Positions 45,877 through 63,798 of a DNA stretch of 64,000 bases are shown one piece after another. The stretch covers positions 18,644,354 through 18,708,353 of the forward strand of contig NC_045139.1 of NCBI RefSeq assembly GCF_008831285.2. Direction: 5' to 3'. The first letter of the stretch is position 1. Each line of letters begins with the position of its first letter. The stretch comes from Nymphaea colorata (Eukaryota; Streptophyta; Magnoliopsida; Nymphaeales; Nymphaeaceae). The notes beneath the pieces were generated by a model that was not told the origin of the DNA, did no database searches, and worked only from the letters and a program-made list of their open reading frames with translations. A program made the position numbers and the translations under genes.

Positions 45877-47091
45877 TGTCACGGGCTGACTCTTTCGAGC
45901 TCTGCTTGGCTCGCACGGCGCCGATGGTTTCCCCAAAGTCTTCGACCAGCCTGACTCTCTCTTGAGTTAGTGGAAGCATTCATCAACCTGTTGGAACTGT
46001 GGACTAGACGATGAGTGCAAAGCACTCGGCACACTATCACCCAGGTTTTATCCCATTGTAGACCATCGGCAAGCCGTGGCCATGAGGCCCTGTCAGAACT
46101 TCGTCATTCCTCCAAGCACCTATCTATTTCCATGTAAAATCTGGGTGGGGGTAGACTTCCCTTGGGAGGAAGTCCTCAGCCAAGGCCAGTTGACTACTAT
46201 ATGTCATTAAGTAAAGCGGCCGACCATCGCCCTACTCGACGATGAACATTCACTTGCTCACCCCCGCGTGACTCTACGCGGTTGTGGAACGCAGCATATA
46301 CGTCCACTGGGGGAATTGCCCCTAACCCAAGCGCACCCCCTTGTGCATCCAAATACTACGCGTGGGGAACTTATTCGATTCCCCAACGACGGACTTGCAC
46401 TTACAAATAGACCGCTGATCTTGATGCATTTATACGCCTTGTCGTCGCACCACCGCGCTGCACATTCCACGTGCATTGCTTTCTGCTTGACTCGGCGTCC
46501 GATTGAATCCTAAATGCTTCCCGAGCTTATGCCTAAACTGGCCAAACAGCATATCCATCTACTAGCTTGTTCGGGTCAGACACAGTCAGCCGGCAACACT
46601 ATACTTCCTTTCAGAATTTGTGCTTAAAGTAGTTTTTATTTGATGTTTGAATTGGATTTTGTCAGTTCATAGAGCTTTTTTAATATAAAATGATGTACCC
46701 ACATCTAGAACGAAGGAAATAAGGCAATTATTATAATGATATACAAATATTTTCAAGGCAAGCTCTTTCCTTGAGTTTATGACTGTCTTAAGCTACTCTA
46801 TAACCATGAACAAATTCAAAATGATGGGCGACATTAACATTGTTAAATAAAATAACGCAGAGATGAAATGTTTTAATTGTCTATAGATACAAGTTATGAT
46901 GTATTGGGAGAAAAATAATAAAGAATAGCAGATTTGCAAATAAGGTGGTAATAAATTATAGATGCACGTGGCTTAGTCTCAGTTACTACTGCAACAGAAT
47001 TTTTGGATCACGAGGTCATACATTTGTCTTTGGAACACAGAATTTGTAATCGTCTTTATTGGTTTTGCATATCTCTCTCTCTATCTCTCTC

Positions 47092-47094
<3 letters not shown>

Positions 47095-47151
<57 letters not shown>
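47095..47151. repeat. (TA)n microsatellite
   Basis: About 28 TA units followed by a GT run. Confidence 0.95.
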
Positions 47152-47153
<2 letters not shown>

Positions 47154-47533
47154 GGAGGGTGTGTGTGTGTGTGTGGAACAAGCCTCTCACTTGTACCACT
47201 GTTCTTTTCTTAGTGAGTGTTCCACAATTCATCCATGTAAAGTTATAAACGAATGTAAGGTGTTTGAATTTACATATTCAAATAAAAATAATGAAAATCC
47301 AATGTATAATCCGATTTTATAAGGCTCTCAGCTCTTCCATTCCAGTTTAGACATCAGATATTCATGTTATTTGAAATCCTTATGATGTCATGTAATTTGA
47401 TCATCTGTAATTTTTAAGACAAATTTAAGAAAAACACAAAATCTAATATATAAAATGTAAAGAAAGATTAAATATTGACCACTTTAAATATTTACCTCTT
47501 TGATAAATAATTAATAACCAACTGAAAAAGAAG

Positions 47534-47690
47534 CCCCGAGGGGCATAGCGCAAAGAGGCGGGCTTTGGGTCTCCAATTCAAATCCGAGCTATTATCCTTC
47601 TACTGTTAGAGGGTGCAAACAATGTGATTTCACTGCCTGATAACTTTCGCTCTGGCCTGAAAGATGAGATAACAGTCTCGCGCATCTAGA
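47534..47690 (+). repeat. SINE-like tRNA-derived element, candidate
   Basis: A-box-like GCATAGCGCAAAGAGGCGGG is followed about 30 bases later by the B-box-like CCAATTCAAATCC, wording close to the Au-type plant SINEs as I recall them. The tail cannot be fixed and no target duplication was found. Confidence 0.4.
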
Positions 47691-48222
47691 ATCAACCAGA
47701 AAAGAGAAAAGAAAAGTAGTTTTTTCATTTTCTTCTCTGTAGATATTTCATCTTCTTCTCTGTAGTTATTTCATCTTCTTCTCTCTCTCGCTCATGTATC
47801 TACTTTTTCTCTATTCCTTACATTTTCTTTGTTTTTTTCACAAGCATTGGGCAACTTTACGTGTTATGGGGGAGGATGGGAGAGCGTCTTCCTGCCCCTC
47901 CACCAGAGACACGTGCCCCTGGCTGGCCCCATGACCTTCTTTCCGCATGTCATAACAAAACTAATTTTATGACAAGCACAAAAAACTTGCTAACATTTTC
48001 ATCTTACAAAGTCTCTTTTAATGTAATAGCTTGTAAACCATCCGATTAGATAGACTAAACTGCTCATATTGATCGTTATGACTTGAATCTCATCGCTCTC
48101 ATATTCCATCAAAACAACTTGTTCCCTTGGTGGCAACCGCCCTCCATGATTTGCAAGAATTTCTTAGTTACAGAATTCGTTACAATGAGTAACACTGTTG
48201 ATCAACTCATCTACAAAAATGA

Positions 48223-54601
<6,379 letters not shown>

Positions 54602-55443
54602 GGCTGCTGCAACTAAGAGTTTTTGGGCATCCACATGCAATATGGTCCCAAAACAGTAAGCTCGTTCTCAGTTCTAGATGGCGTTTGCATCGTGTGGCGA
54701 GAGCTCAATGGGTATGTGATAAGATGTTGTGGGGTGCCTTCACCACACAATTTCTCACCTTGATGGAGTTCTTCTTTTTTCTTTCATTTATGGTGGACAT
54801 AGGGCTGGGCCAGGCGGGGCTTGGGCGCAATATAATTGTGTCAAATTGATTCAAGCAGGATTTTCTGTTGTTCTGACACGACAAAACCGCACCGAGGACA
54901 CGAGACTTTTAGTCGTAGTACTCCAGATAACATAAAACCCCGCACCTCAAATTATGGTTAGAATTGCGGGGAACAACATAAAAGATAATGTTATTTTTAA
55001 TACCTAAGAGGTTGTTTGGCAATAGTAACAGGATGTTAAGTTCCATGTCCATGAAACACCTTAAAAGATTTATCTCAATCTACCTCAATTTTTAAGACAC
55101 ATGAAACAAGAACATTGTGTTACTAATGTCAGTTATCCACCGGGCTCGGCCCGGCCGGGCTTCACCTGATAATGAACGGCAATAATGAACATGCCGTGCT
55201 CTTTGATTGTGGAGTCAATGTCCTTGTTTGGTGCACTTAATTATCAGTTACTAATTTATATATATATATATATCAAGGTATTTTGATCATTTTAGAAACT
55301 ATATACAATTAATGAATTTTTCAATTTACCGACTTATGGTTTGACTCAAATACATGTACATAGTTAAAGAATGAGTAACAATTAAAAATATAAATATAAG
55401 AACATAAATTGGCTCAGACAAGGAGAGGGATTAACAGGAGGAT
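54602..55443. other. Intergenic region between GAPB start and PILS 3' end
   Basis: This is the GAPB promoter side and PILS 3' flank, about 0.8 kb. No gene is seen. A short TA run lies at 55257-55274. Confidence 0.5.
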
Positions 55444-57110
55444 CTATGTCAATATCCACATATAGATGGTTGACCAAACGGTTAATGCTAGTGCTGCAAC
55501 CAAGTAGGCCCATAAAAGCATGACCGAACACTCTTGTTCACCGACATTGATCAGTTGAGCCATTGTACCTGCACCACAACAAATTTGACTCAGCTCGAAA
55601 ATGGTCCGACTAATGCGCCGAGGCCGCTCGCCCAACATACTAGTGAGCTAAGACTTGGCTCAGTGTAGGCTTAGACAGTTAGGAGTCTGGTTTGGCTCAT
55701 GAAATCATGTTCACTCAGCTTGTGTTAAACTCATCAGCTTAGTGAGCAGTGGCGAAGCCACATGGTGACATGTGGTCTTATAAATTTTCTTTATTTTTAA
55801 ATGTGTATCTTTTTATATATATATATATATATATATGAGTATTTTTAAACGAGTGTCCCTACATTTCTCTGGCTCCGACCTTTGGCAATTTTTACAAAAA
55901 ATGCAGCCCCACAACAGAAACTCTGATATGGGACTTTCATTTTTAGGATCTTGACAAACAAAACGATGGCTCTTAGATGAAAATTTTCCTAAAACTAAGA
56001 CATCTGTTAGGGGCTTACTGAGGTTCATGGCCGGAGGAACAGTGAACTGCAACATGAGAATGTAGTGATACAGAGGATCTGGTGACAAGAATCCCAGTGC
56101 CGCTGCAAACCTCACTGTGGCGATTCCGATCACCGGAAGGATCACGTAGCGAACGGAAAGTATTGCGAGTACCACCGGCACTTTTATCATCCCGGACTTG
56201 ACACCTGCATCAAATTGAATTGTCGTAATCTGAACTGTTTATGATTGATTAATTTCTTTAAAAAATTTGCATTCGGACACACATATTCAGTGACAGAACT
56301 AGAAATTTTTAGCTGAGAAGCAAAAATGAGTCGGAGATCATCCCCTATAACTAGGCCGGGCCGGCAATTGAACATAAGTGCTACATGGAAGAAGCGGAAT
56401 GAAATATAAAGGATGGTTTTCATACCTTCAGTGAGATTCCCTCCTAGTATAAGCATAATTGAGGGTATAGTCCCATTTCTGCAGAAAAGGTCCAACAAAA
56501 TTTGGTCACAATTGCTGCATATCATCAGGGCCTGAAGAACTATTTCTCTATTGAAATAAGAAACTCAGAAGAACTAATGCAAAGGATGTACAGACCGAAT
56601 TAAGATGATAATAAACTGAAAAAAAGAAGAAGAAAAGATTACCTCTTGAGTTATAAAAGGAGCATAAACACCAAGAAAAAAGAAAAGAAATTGAGAAAAG
56701 CACTAATCCAGATCCAGTTTCTAATCTGTTTAGTGGGTCTGATAAAGAAATCCTGATTCAAAAGCCAAACTGATCCAGATTCAGTATGCAGCTCCATAGT
56801 TGAACCCAAATCAAAGTTGCATAAATACCAGATCTTATGCTGGTTGGAAAACTCTGCCAGAATCTATTTGTGTAGAAAGTAGAAAGGTGATATATTAAAC
56901 CAAAATGGGTGAAGGATCAAATGTTAACCGTTTAAGGGTCATTTGACAGCAGAAACACTTTTTTAGTGTCTCATGAATCGACCCTAAAGATTGGGACACA
57001 TTCATAAGATCCAATCCATGAAGATTGGGACACATTCATAAGATCCAATCCATGAAACATATTCATGAAACACTTACAAAATATCCTTGCCGTCAAACTA
57101 TCCTTTATGG

Positions 57111-57147
<37 letters not shown>

Positions 57148-58807
57148 TGAACTCAGGAAAAAATAGCCATAAGAATAACATACCCCAACAAAGAAATGGA
57201 CTGTTGAACCACATGCAAGCGAGCAAAATCGCCAATTATTAGGGATTTCAAACTGGGAATCGCACCAACCACCAAACCAATGATCTGCAAAATCCAAAAT
57301 GAGATCTCAAAATCTGTATTTGATCCAAATCTAAATCTAGAAAACATCCGACTAAGTTTAAGCTTGAGTAATTCTTTATCCCAAGATCTGCTGTGCTGGC
57401 CCATAAAGTGTTTTTGGCACCTTCTATTTATTAATCTAAAGCATAGTTTATAATAAATAAGCAGCTATAAGCACCGCTAAATGTTCATATCGAGTAGAAA
57501 ACATGTTAAAATTATGTTTTCTTGGTTATTTTAATATGTAAGCAGTGTGCATTATTGTACACTAAGTGCAACAAAATCTACTTATTTTTTCAAAAAAGAG
57601 CTGTGTATTTATGTGAGGTAAGTTCTAAGTGCAACACTAGCGTTTGATTTAATGAAAATCACATTCACGACGGTGATATTTGACTATATATATGCATATG
57701 CTTGTGTGTGTTATATATATATAAAAACAATTTCATGATCTTTTTAGATGTTTTTTTCTTTGTTTTTCTCTCAACCATTGATATGAAAAAGTTCAACAGT
57801 TGAACTTATTATTTTTCTGTATAAAATGGTGAAATATATTATATATCATTATTGCGTTTAATATCATGAGGACGAGGATGAGTGAATGAAAGATGGAAAG
57901 AAGGACATACAGCTGCGGCTGTGGGGGGCACCATTAGCTTCTCTAAAGTCGTCTCCAGAAATCCCATCGTGTTTTCCCAAAACTGGCACTCATCATCTCT
58001 GCCCAGCTTCTCAGTTAATGAGTTTATTGCATTCTGTAACAGCAGGGTCGAACAAAGGAAAACATATAGTAAATTTTGTTGACCTGAAATTTTACAACCG
58101 CGCACAAACATGTGTAAACTAGATCTTAATGTCAAACAACCTTCCTGCATCTCTGTAACAGGCATTTTCTTCCACAGTTTAACGAGAAGAGAAATAGAAA
58201 GAGCCCTCGTGTTGCATTTTGTGGGAAAAAGAAGAAAGAATTGTGAAGGGATCTTACAATGCTTTGTTCACTGCCTTCCGCAGCCATGGAGGGAGGGAGT
58301 GAAATGGAGATGACGACGCTCTCCGACGACTGCTCTGGCTTGAGGTCTTGGGTAGCCATTAGAAGGTGAGCCTCTGCTTCAGAATCTAGCTGGGCGTTAG
58401 GCATCTTGATGAAGGCCTCTTGTGGCCTTACTTCCCGGTATAACACGGCCATGGAGCTCATGAGATGGAAGGTGAACGTCCATATGTAGAAGGCACCCAA
58501 CTGGACGTATGGAAGAAGACATTAATTAGTAAGAATACTAGCGATCAACAAACACAGTTCATTTAATAAGACTGCGCATCGTGGGTTGTGTTGATGTCAA
58601 CAAAGATATAAATTTGAAGCAGAAAATATGTCCAAACATGCTTCAAATGTTATGATTCCTCTAAGCACAAAATATATTAAGCCTCTTATATATATATATA
58701 TATATCAAGCAGCTATGACTATGATAACTATTTTTTATTTTGTATTGTTAAAACCTATTGTAAAAAGTACATTTGTGACAAATTGCATAGTCACGAAAGA
58801 ATGCATC

Positions 58808-58894
<87 letters not shown>

Positions 58895-61131
58895 ACCAAT
58901 TAATTAATTTTATGAAAATATACCGCCATGGAGAAGGAAGAGTAGGCCATTCCTGCTGCGACGCAGCTGCTGGAGTCACCAAAAGGGGTACCATCCTCGT
59001 TGCACGTCGTAGGCAGAATGATCAGAAACAAATTTCCCAAATTTCCTGAGAAAAAATTTATAATCAAATATTAATGATGTGGAAAAACCAGAAAATGCGA
59101 CGGTTTATTATATTGCACGAACTCACAGCTTGCTATTGCAGATATTTGGAGAAATATTGCAATTTTGTTGGGAGAATCAACACCTTGAAACTATAATTAA
59201 TTGTGGCTAGGGGTGTGTAAAAAGACATCATCTCTAGTTTGATTTTTATGGATATTATATTTCTTCGTCTCAATTAATAATGTGAAAAATATACTGAGTG
59301 TCGTCTACCTTGTAGTGATCTCAGATATCAAATAGCCCATGATGCGTGAAATTAAATATGATAATGACCCGTAAATTAAATAGTACAAATTGGATCCAGT
59401 TAGTCAGGTCTGAGAACTATTCCTGCATTTATTGGATCCAATTTTGCAGGTTCCCAAAATCCAAACGAGTTTCGAGATCCGACTAAGGTCAATTGAGCTC
59501 TGACCACTTTCTTCTTCTTTTTTGAAGGAAAATCACATCTGATAAATTGATTCCCTGTAAGTAGTCAGTGGCCAAGCCAGAAATTTTGATATTAAGAACA
59601 TTAATAAAAAAAATCTGACTATATGTAAATGAATTTTAAAAAAAAAAATCAGCAAAAAAATAAAGAGTTTTTCAGAGGTTGGTGTGGGCAACTGTCCACA
59701 GCTGCCTTTATGTGGCTCCACCACTGCCTCTAAGCCGTTCATCGCATGGATGAACAAGCTCAAAGGGACGTAGGCTTCGGCTTCATTTGAGAAAACTGTT
59801 CTTCACCTGAAGAGCAGCAAGCAACTATCAAGCCCTCCAATTGGCGCGGCGGCTTCAACAACTTCACAGCAGCCCAACCCAGGAGTCCTCCAATCAAGAA
59901 AGTTAGTCCAATATTAATGGGCATGAACCACCTGCACTTGAAAGATATTGAGAGCAATCACGAAGAACAGTGGCTAGTAGTCAAACTTTATCGTCTCTGC
60001 CAGTAATAGATTCATAGAACACTCACACAATATTTCGTATAACAAGCGGCCACAAAGAAGAACTAAACCCTAATGCTTGAAGGATTGAATTTGAAAGGGA
60101 GAGGGAGAGAAGATCTGGCAGGTTCGAGCAGGGCCAAAATGGTGTTTGGAAGATTTTTCTTTTTTCTCTCAAAAATTTCAAGTTCAGTTGGTTGGGACAA
60201 ATGAGAAGACCCAGTTGAGCTCGAGCGCGCCCAATTCGGACTTGATCGTTTACGTACCTGTAGAAAAGTTTGGAGGGATATACTTACCATGAAATGATGT
60301 CATCAAAGGTCACAGACTGGGCAAGGCTCGCAAACATGAGTGAAGGGGTGAAGACAGTAAACACCACCTGCATTCCACACCAAGTGCTACATGATTGGGT
60401 CCAAATGTTTGTAAAGATAAAATGTCGCAATATGTCGTGTTTCCATTTTCAGCTTAACTGAGGGTGTGTTTGGATCGTGGTGGAAAAGGTCCAAAACAAA
60501 ATGTCATTAGAGACCATATACATTTTAGATGTAAAATGATAGAGAATGTTTGCAATGAAGAGTGTACCATTGGGACAGAACATTTATCTCAAATGTTCTC
60601 CTCCCAATTGTTTTGTCATATAAGCAGTCAAGGATGAAGCCCAGAATTTTTCGTTGGATAAGCCGAATTATAGCTTCAAAATTTTAACAGAAACCGAAAT
60701 ATAATTTCTTAACATTTATATATATATTAAAGTACAATTTTTAAAATTTACATGTAACATTTTGAATTTAAAAATCTACGGTAGGGGCATGGCCCCGGCC
60801 TCCGCCCTTGTAAGGGGTCACATTTCAATTTCCATGAGCATCAATTAGTATCTTTTATAAGTCTCTCAAATTGGGATAAGGTTCCTCACTATTCTAAACA
60901 CTTAGATTATGTGTTCTAAAAATACATTAACATTCTCTTTTTTTTATCAATTAAAGTTAGAAAAAGATGTCTAAAATAAAGAAAAAAGAAACCAACCTTG
61001 TTCAGATGTCTTCTAGCATCAACTGTGAGGACATTGCAGAATTTGGTAGCCAAGAAGGCCCCCAATCCACCTATGAGAATGACCTGCTGGATTGGTGCAC
61101 TAGCAGCGGCAAAGAGAGTCCAAAACCCCAT
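55444..61131 (-). CDS. PILS: PIN-LIKES (PILS) auxin carrier
   Basis: ER-membrane carrier of the membrane transport protein family (PF03547), thought to sequester auxin in the ER lumen. Ten exons, all GT/AG and in phase: 61131-60997, 60367-60288, 59931-59807, 59045-58924, 58500-58258, 58033-57911, 57284-57184, 56478-56426, 56204-56019, 55568-55444, giving 430 residues, normal for the family. N-terminal spans include VILIGGLGAFLATKF and VVFTVFTPSLMFASLAQSVT; then WWFMPINIGLTFLIGGLLGW, GNLGNLFLIILP, a central hydrophilic loop (exon 5 and 6), and C-terminal spans IIGLVVGAIPSLKSLI, PSIMLILGGNL, VRYVILPVIG and AMNL-TMAQLINVGEQECSV. The start is the ATG at 61131, whose exon begins near a possible acceptor; a 5' UTR exon around 62480-62640 with a donor at its edge is likely. 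Introns hold short inverted-repeat elements and a long TA run. The paralogue number is not identified. Confidence 0.94.
55747..55884. mobile_element. Inverted-repeat MITE-like element in PILS intron 9, candidate
   Basis: Left end CAGTGGCGAAGCCA and right end TGGCTCCGACCTTTG are roughly inverted and match the ends of the elements at 59566, 60629 and 63027. It includes a TA run. No clear target duplication. Confidence 0.5.
56989..57056. repeat. 34-bp tandem duplication in PILS intron 7
   Basis: Two identical adjacent copies of a 34-base unit starting 'gattgggacacattcataag', in the intron between the exons at 57184 and 56478. A TA microsatellite follows at 57114-57145. Confidence 0.95.
58811..58891. 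repeat. (TA)n microsatellite in PILS intron 4
   Basis: About 40 TA units, the longest simple repeat in the window, about 30 bases from the donor of the exon ending at 58924. Confidence 0.97.
59566..59726. mobile_element. Inverted-repeat MITE-like element in PILS intron 3
   Basis: 161 bp with 14-base ends CAGTGGCCAAGCCA and TGGCTCCACCACTG, inverted with two mismatches. Inside the right end is the phrase 'gtgggcaactgtccac' also seen at 63160. The 8 bases outside do not match, so the target duplication has decayed or is absent. Confidence 0.65.
60629..60810. mobile_element. Inverted-repeat MITE-like element in PILS intron 1
   Basis: 182 bp with ends CAAGGATGAAGCCC and GGCCTCCGCCCTTG, inverted with a few mismatches. 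Flanks TAAGCAGT and TAAGGGGT agree at six of eight positions, consistent with an aged 8-bp hAT-type target duplication. Confidence 0.6.
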
Positions 61132-61299
61132 ACTTTGAATTGTTTAGTGATCTTCTCAATTCAGTAATACATATCTGCTTACTTGCATATTTTGTCTCCG
61201 GATCTGCCAGTAAAGAAGGAAAAAGAAACTAAATCCAACAAGAAAAAAGAAGGTTCACTTTTTTTATATAGTTTTTTTATTAGCCATACTTTTGAAAAT

Positions 61300-61370
61300 G
61301 CCGCATGGGACGTAGTGTAGCAGATCAAAACGATGAGTCGATCATCAGTTCGATTCCCATAAATACTATT
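61300..61370 (+). repeat. SINE-like tRNA-derived element trace
   Basis: A-box-like GTAGTGTAGCAGATC and, about 30 bases on, the B-box-like AGTTCGATTCCC. Both match the trace at 6905-6985 in wording. The segment does not form a complete tRNA. The ends are not defined. Confidence 0.45.
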
Positions 61371-63026
61371 CTTTTGGACTGTAAATGGTGGCATTGTGAC
61401 ACTCTAGTTAACGAGTGTACCATGGATCCACCCAAGTCTGAAGAGCCCTACGCCCTAAGGGCAAAGGCAAAAAGCTCGGGCCCTTCTTCAGGCACCTTTT
61501 GCTCCCCCAAAGTATATTTTTGAAACCAAATCCTTCCCATTTGATGTTTTCAGATCCATCTTCACCTTTTCTTCTCCCATGAGAAGTCGATCCTAAAGAA
61601 TTACTTGAAATCATCCAAGAGACAACTTGATTAATTTTTGCTGGCATTCCGAAGGAGTTGAATGAAAAGGGAAAAGGTAGATAAGCAGCTTTTCAAAATA
61701 ATAAGTTCTTGACTTAATGGTCCAAATCTCCAATGGTTTTCAATTTTTTTTGCAAGAGAAGTTTCACTTGGATTAATATTTGGAAGTTGTTGGTTGGGAG
61801 CATGAATTTGCCTTGACAAGAAAAAATGATGGATTTGGAAAATACTAAGGGAAATAATTATTATTGTATAAATACGCTAATAGAAAAGTGCTATATGGAG
61901 AAAGAACTCATTTAAAAGTATGGGAATATCACAGTAGAAAGAGAAAATTTTCTTGAAATTAACACTTAAAATTCACAGAAGTATGTCTTGTTCACAAAGT
62001 CAAGAGGTACTAGGTGATTTTGGGCTCAAGTTTCATATATATGTATGTCTAGGGATGTAAATGGTTTGGACCCAGTTCAGATCTAATACCATGTAATGGA
62101 TCCATTCCAATGGTATCTCCTTTCCTTAATTGTATTGGTCCAATTGGAATCCGAATCGATTTCTGATTTGAATTCTTATAAAATGAAAATCCGGTTTTGA
62201 CAGATCCGACATGTACACGTAACCAGGTCGGATTCTTCATGGATCTTGCACTCATCGAGTTTTTTTAGTTTTGAAAAATAGATTTTTTGTTTTTAGTTTT
62301 GAAAAATAGTCTTGATGGATCTTACAAAACTTGGTTTTCTCAAATCCGGGTTTTCTTCAAACCCAATTTTCATGGCATTCAAATACTCTAAACCCTGGTT
62401 AAATCTGGTTTTGAATATCATCCAAACACCACCTACTATGGAGCACCAAAGGAATTAGAAAGAGAGAGAGAGAGAGTTACCGGGAACAGAATCAGGTTCT
62501 GATGAAGATCGAGTACAGGAGAAAAGGGCAACGCCTCAACCAGCAGACCGACTCTTCTCTCTCCATTCAACTCTCTCTCTCTCTACAGAGAAAGCATCGA
62601 AACTCTGAAACAATGGCAATGAGTTGCTAAATCAACGTATATCAGCTGGCAATTCCTACTGCTCTGTCAAATCCCAAACTTTTCAATTCTCTCTCTCTTA
62701 GAAGACGGGGAATTGTTTCCTTTCTAGGGAAAACAAAAGAAGGAAGTTGGGAAAAAGTCAGCAGCTAACCTTTCCTTCAATTTCACATATAAGAGATATA
62801 TAGAAAACGCGAGAGAAGGATCAAGATTTTTTCTTTTGCCTCACGTTCATTCTATCACTTGTGAGAAAGTTGAAAAGTTCAATTGATCACCTGAATTATT
62901 GGACAGTCACTCCTTTTTTCAAGTGCCTTTCTCCTCAAAACACATGTCAAGACTTCACCCGACCCTTCATCTTTTAAGGTACAAGACCTACTTTAGTGCT
63001 TAAAGGTACCGTTCTTGCCGTCGATA

Positions 63027-63204
63027 CAATGGCGGAGCCAAAAAATTTTGGCTATAAGGCACGATTATAGAAATTCTCATTTTTAAAGGGGCACAACATA
63101 TATAAATAAGTAAATAATTATAAAAAATCTATATAAAAATAAATAAAAATTTGTTATTGACATGGGCAACTGCCCACACCAGCCTATATGTAGTTAAGTT
63201 ACTG
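63027..63204. mobile_element. Inverted-repeat MITE-like element with near-perfect 8-bp target duplication
   Basis: 178 bp starting CAATGGCGGAGCCA and ending with a decayed right end GTTAAGTTACTG. It is flanked by CGTCGATA (63019-63026) and CGTCGATG (63205-63212), seven of eight bases alike, supporting a hAT-type origin. The right part contains 'gggcaactgcccacaccagc', shared with 59566. Confidence 0.7.
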
Positions 63205-63430
63205 CGTCGATGCGTCCTTGTTTACAGCATAATAAGTTGATACTCCGAGGTTTCGAAACAAGTGATTGGTTGTCTGTCATCCCCTACTTTAGATTATTAG
63301 TTTTGAAAAGGGGTTAAGTGGAAAACCTTGAATAGGCCATTTGTGCAAGGTTTTTTTACCTTTACCTTTGAAAATAATAATAGCAAATGTATTTACTTGA
63401 GCCAAATCACTCAAGATTTTTTACTTTTAC

Positions 63431-63798
63431 TGTAACGCCTCAAAAGTTTAGTCTCGTATTGAATATGGTGAGTCATCTTCAAAGGCTTATAAGGGGGGTC
63501 ATTAATGAGATGTTTGTCTTGGTTCTTAGCCTTTTTGAGGTTGGAGCTGAAACTGCTAGAAGGCGGGTTGGGATCCGTCGAACCAAGGGCCCAAGCCCAG
63601 GAGTGGATCGGGTTGTGACAGTGGTATTCAAAACCAGTTCAACACTCGGACCTGGGGTCCCACACGCATGGACGTGTGTCCCTTAAGGGGGAGGGAGATC
63701 GCAATGTCCCAAAAGTTTAGTCATGTATTAAAAAATGTGAGTTCTCTTCAAGGGCTTATAATGGGGGGACATTAATGAGATAATTGTTCTAATTCAAA
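63431..63798 (+). mobile_element. TRIM-type LTR retroelement remnant
   Basis: Fossil small LTR element. The left LTR is 63431-63620 (TGTAACGCC to TTGTGACA). A primer-binding-like GTGGTATTCAAAACC follows directly, then an internal region of about 84 bp ending in a purine tract (AAGGGGGAGGGAG). The start of a second LTR is at 63705 (TGTCCCAAAAG), matching the left LTR for about 95 bases before similarity ends. It has no coding capacity, as is usual for TRIMs. The two LTRs differ clearly, so it is old, and the right end looks incomplete. Confidence 0.7.

Larger units (their letters stand above)
40673..46598 (-). mobile_element. Short non-autonomous LTR retroelement, tandemly amplified (five LTRs)
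   Basis: Fossil element oriented on the minus strand. LTRs of about 720-729 bp lie at 40673-41395, 41984-42704, 43269-43988, 44588-45316 and 45877-46598, beginning TGTCACG and mostly ending GGCAACA on the plus strand. Complete LTR-internal-LTR units are 40673-42704 and 43269-45316, each with about 590 bp between LTRs. A primer-binding site complementary to initiator tRNA-Met (TGGTATCAGAGC on the minus strand) sits two bases from the LTR at 41970-41981 and 44574-44585. A purine tract (GGTGGGAGAG) adjoins the other LTR. The outermost ends are flanked by the same CTATA (40668-40672 and 46599-46603), the original target duplication. No gag-pol region is recognisable, so it is TRIM- or SMART-like though with long LTRs; superfamily unresolved. 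LTR copies differ by several percent by eye, suggesting moderate age. Confidence 0.88.
46604..48222. other. Intergenic region between LTR array and GAPB
   Basis: No gene seen. It holds AT-rich DNA, the TA microsatellite at 47095-47151, a GT run near 47159-47174, a SINE-like segment near 47534-47690 and a pyrimidine-rich patch at 47730-47800. The part next to 48222 is the likely GAPB 3' UTR. Confidence 0.5.

Noticed and set aside
41066-46513. Apparent family of five repeated small proteins of about 73 and 99 residues
   Set aside because: They lie wholly inside the five LTR copies, so their repetition comes from the element and not from a gene family.
61300-61370. A genuine tRNA gene
   Set aside because: A- and B-box-like words are present but no full cloverleaf or acceptor stem could be formed.
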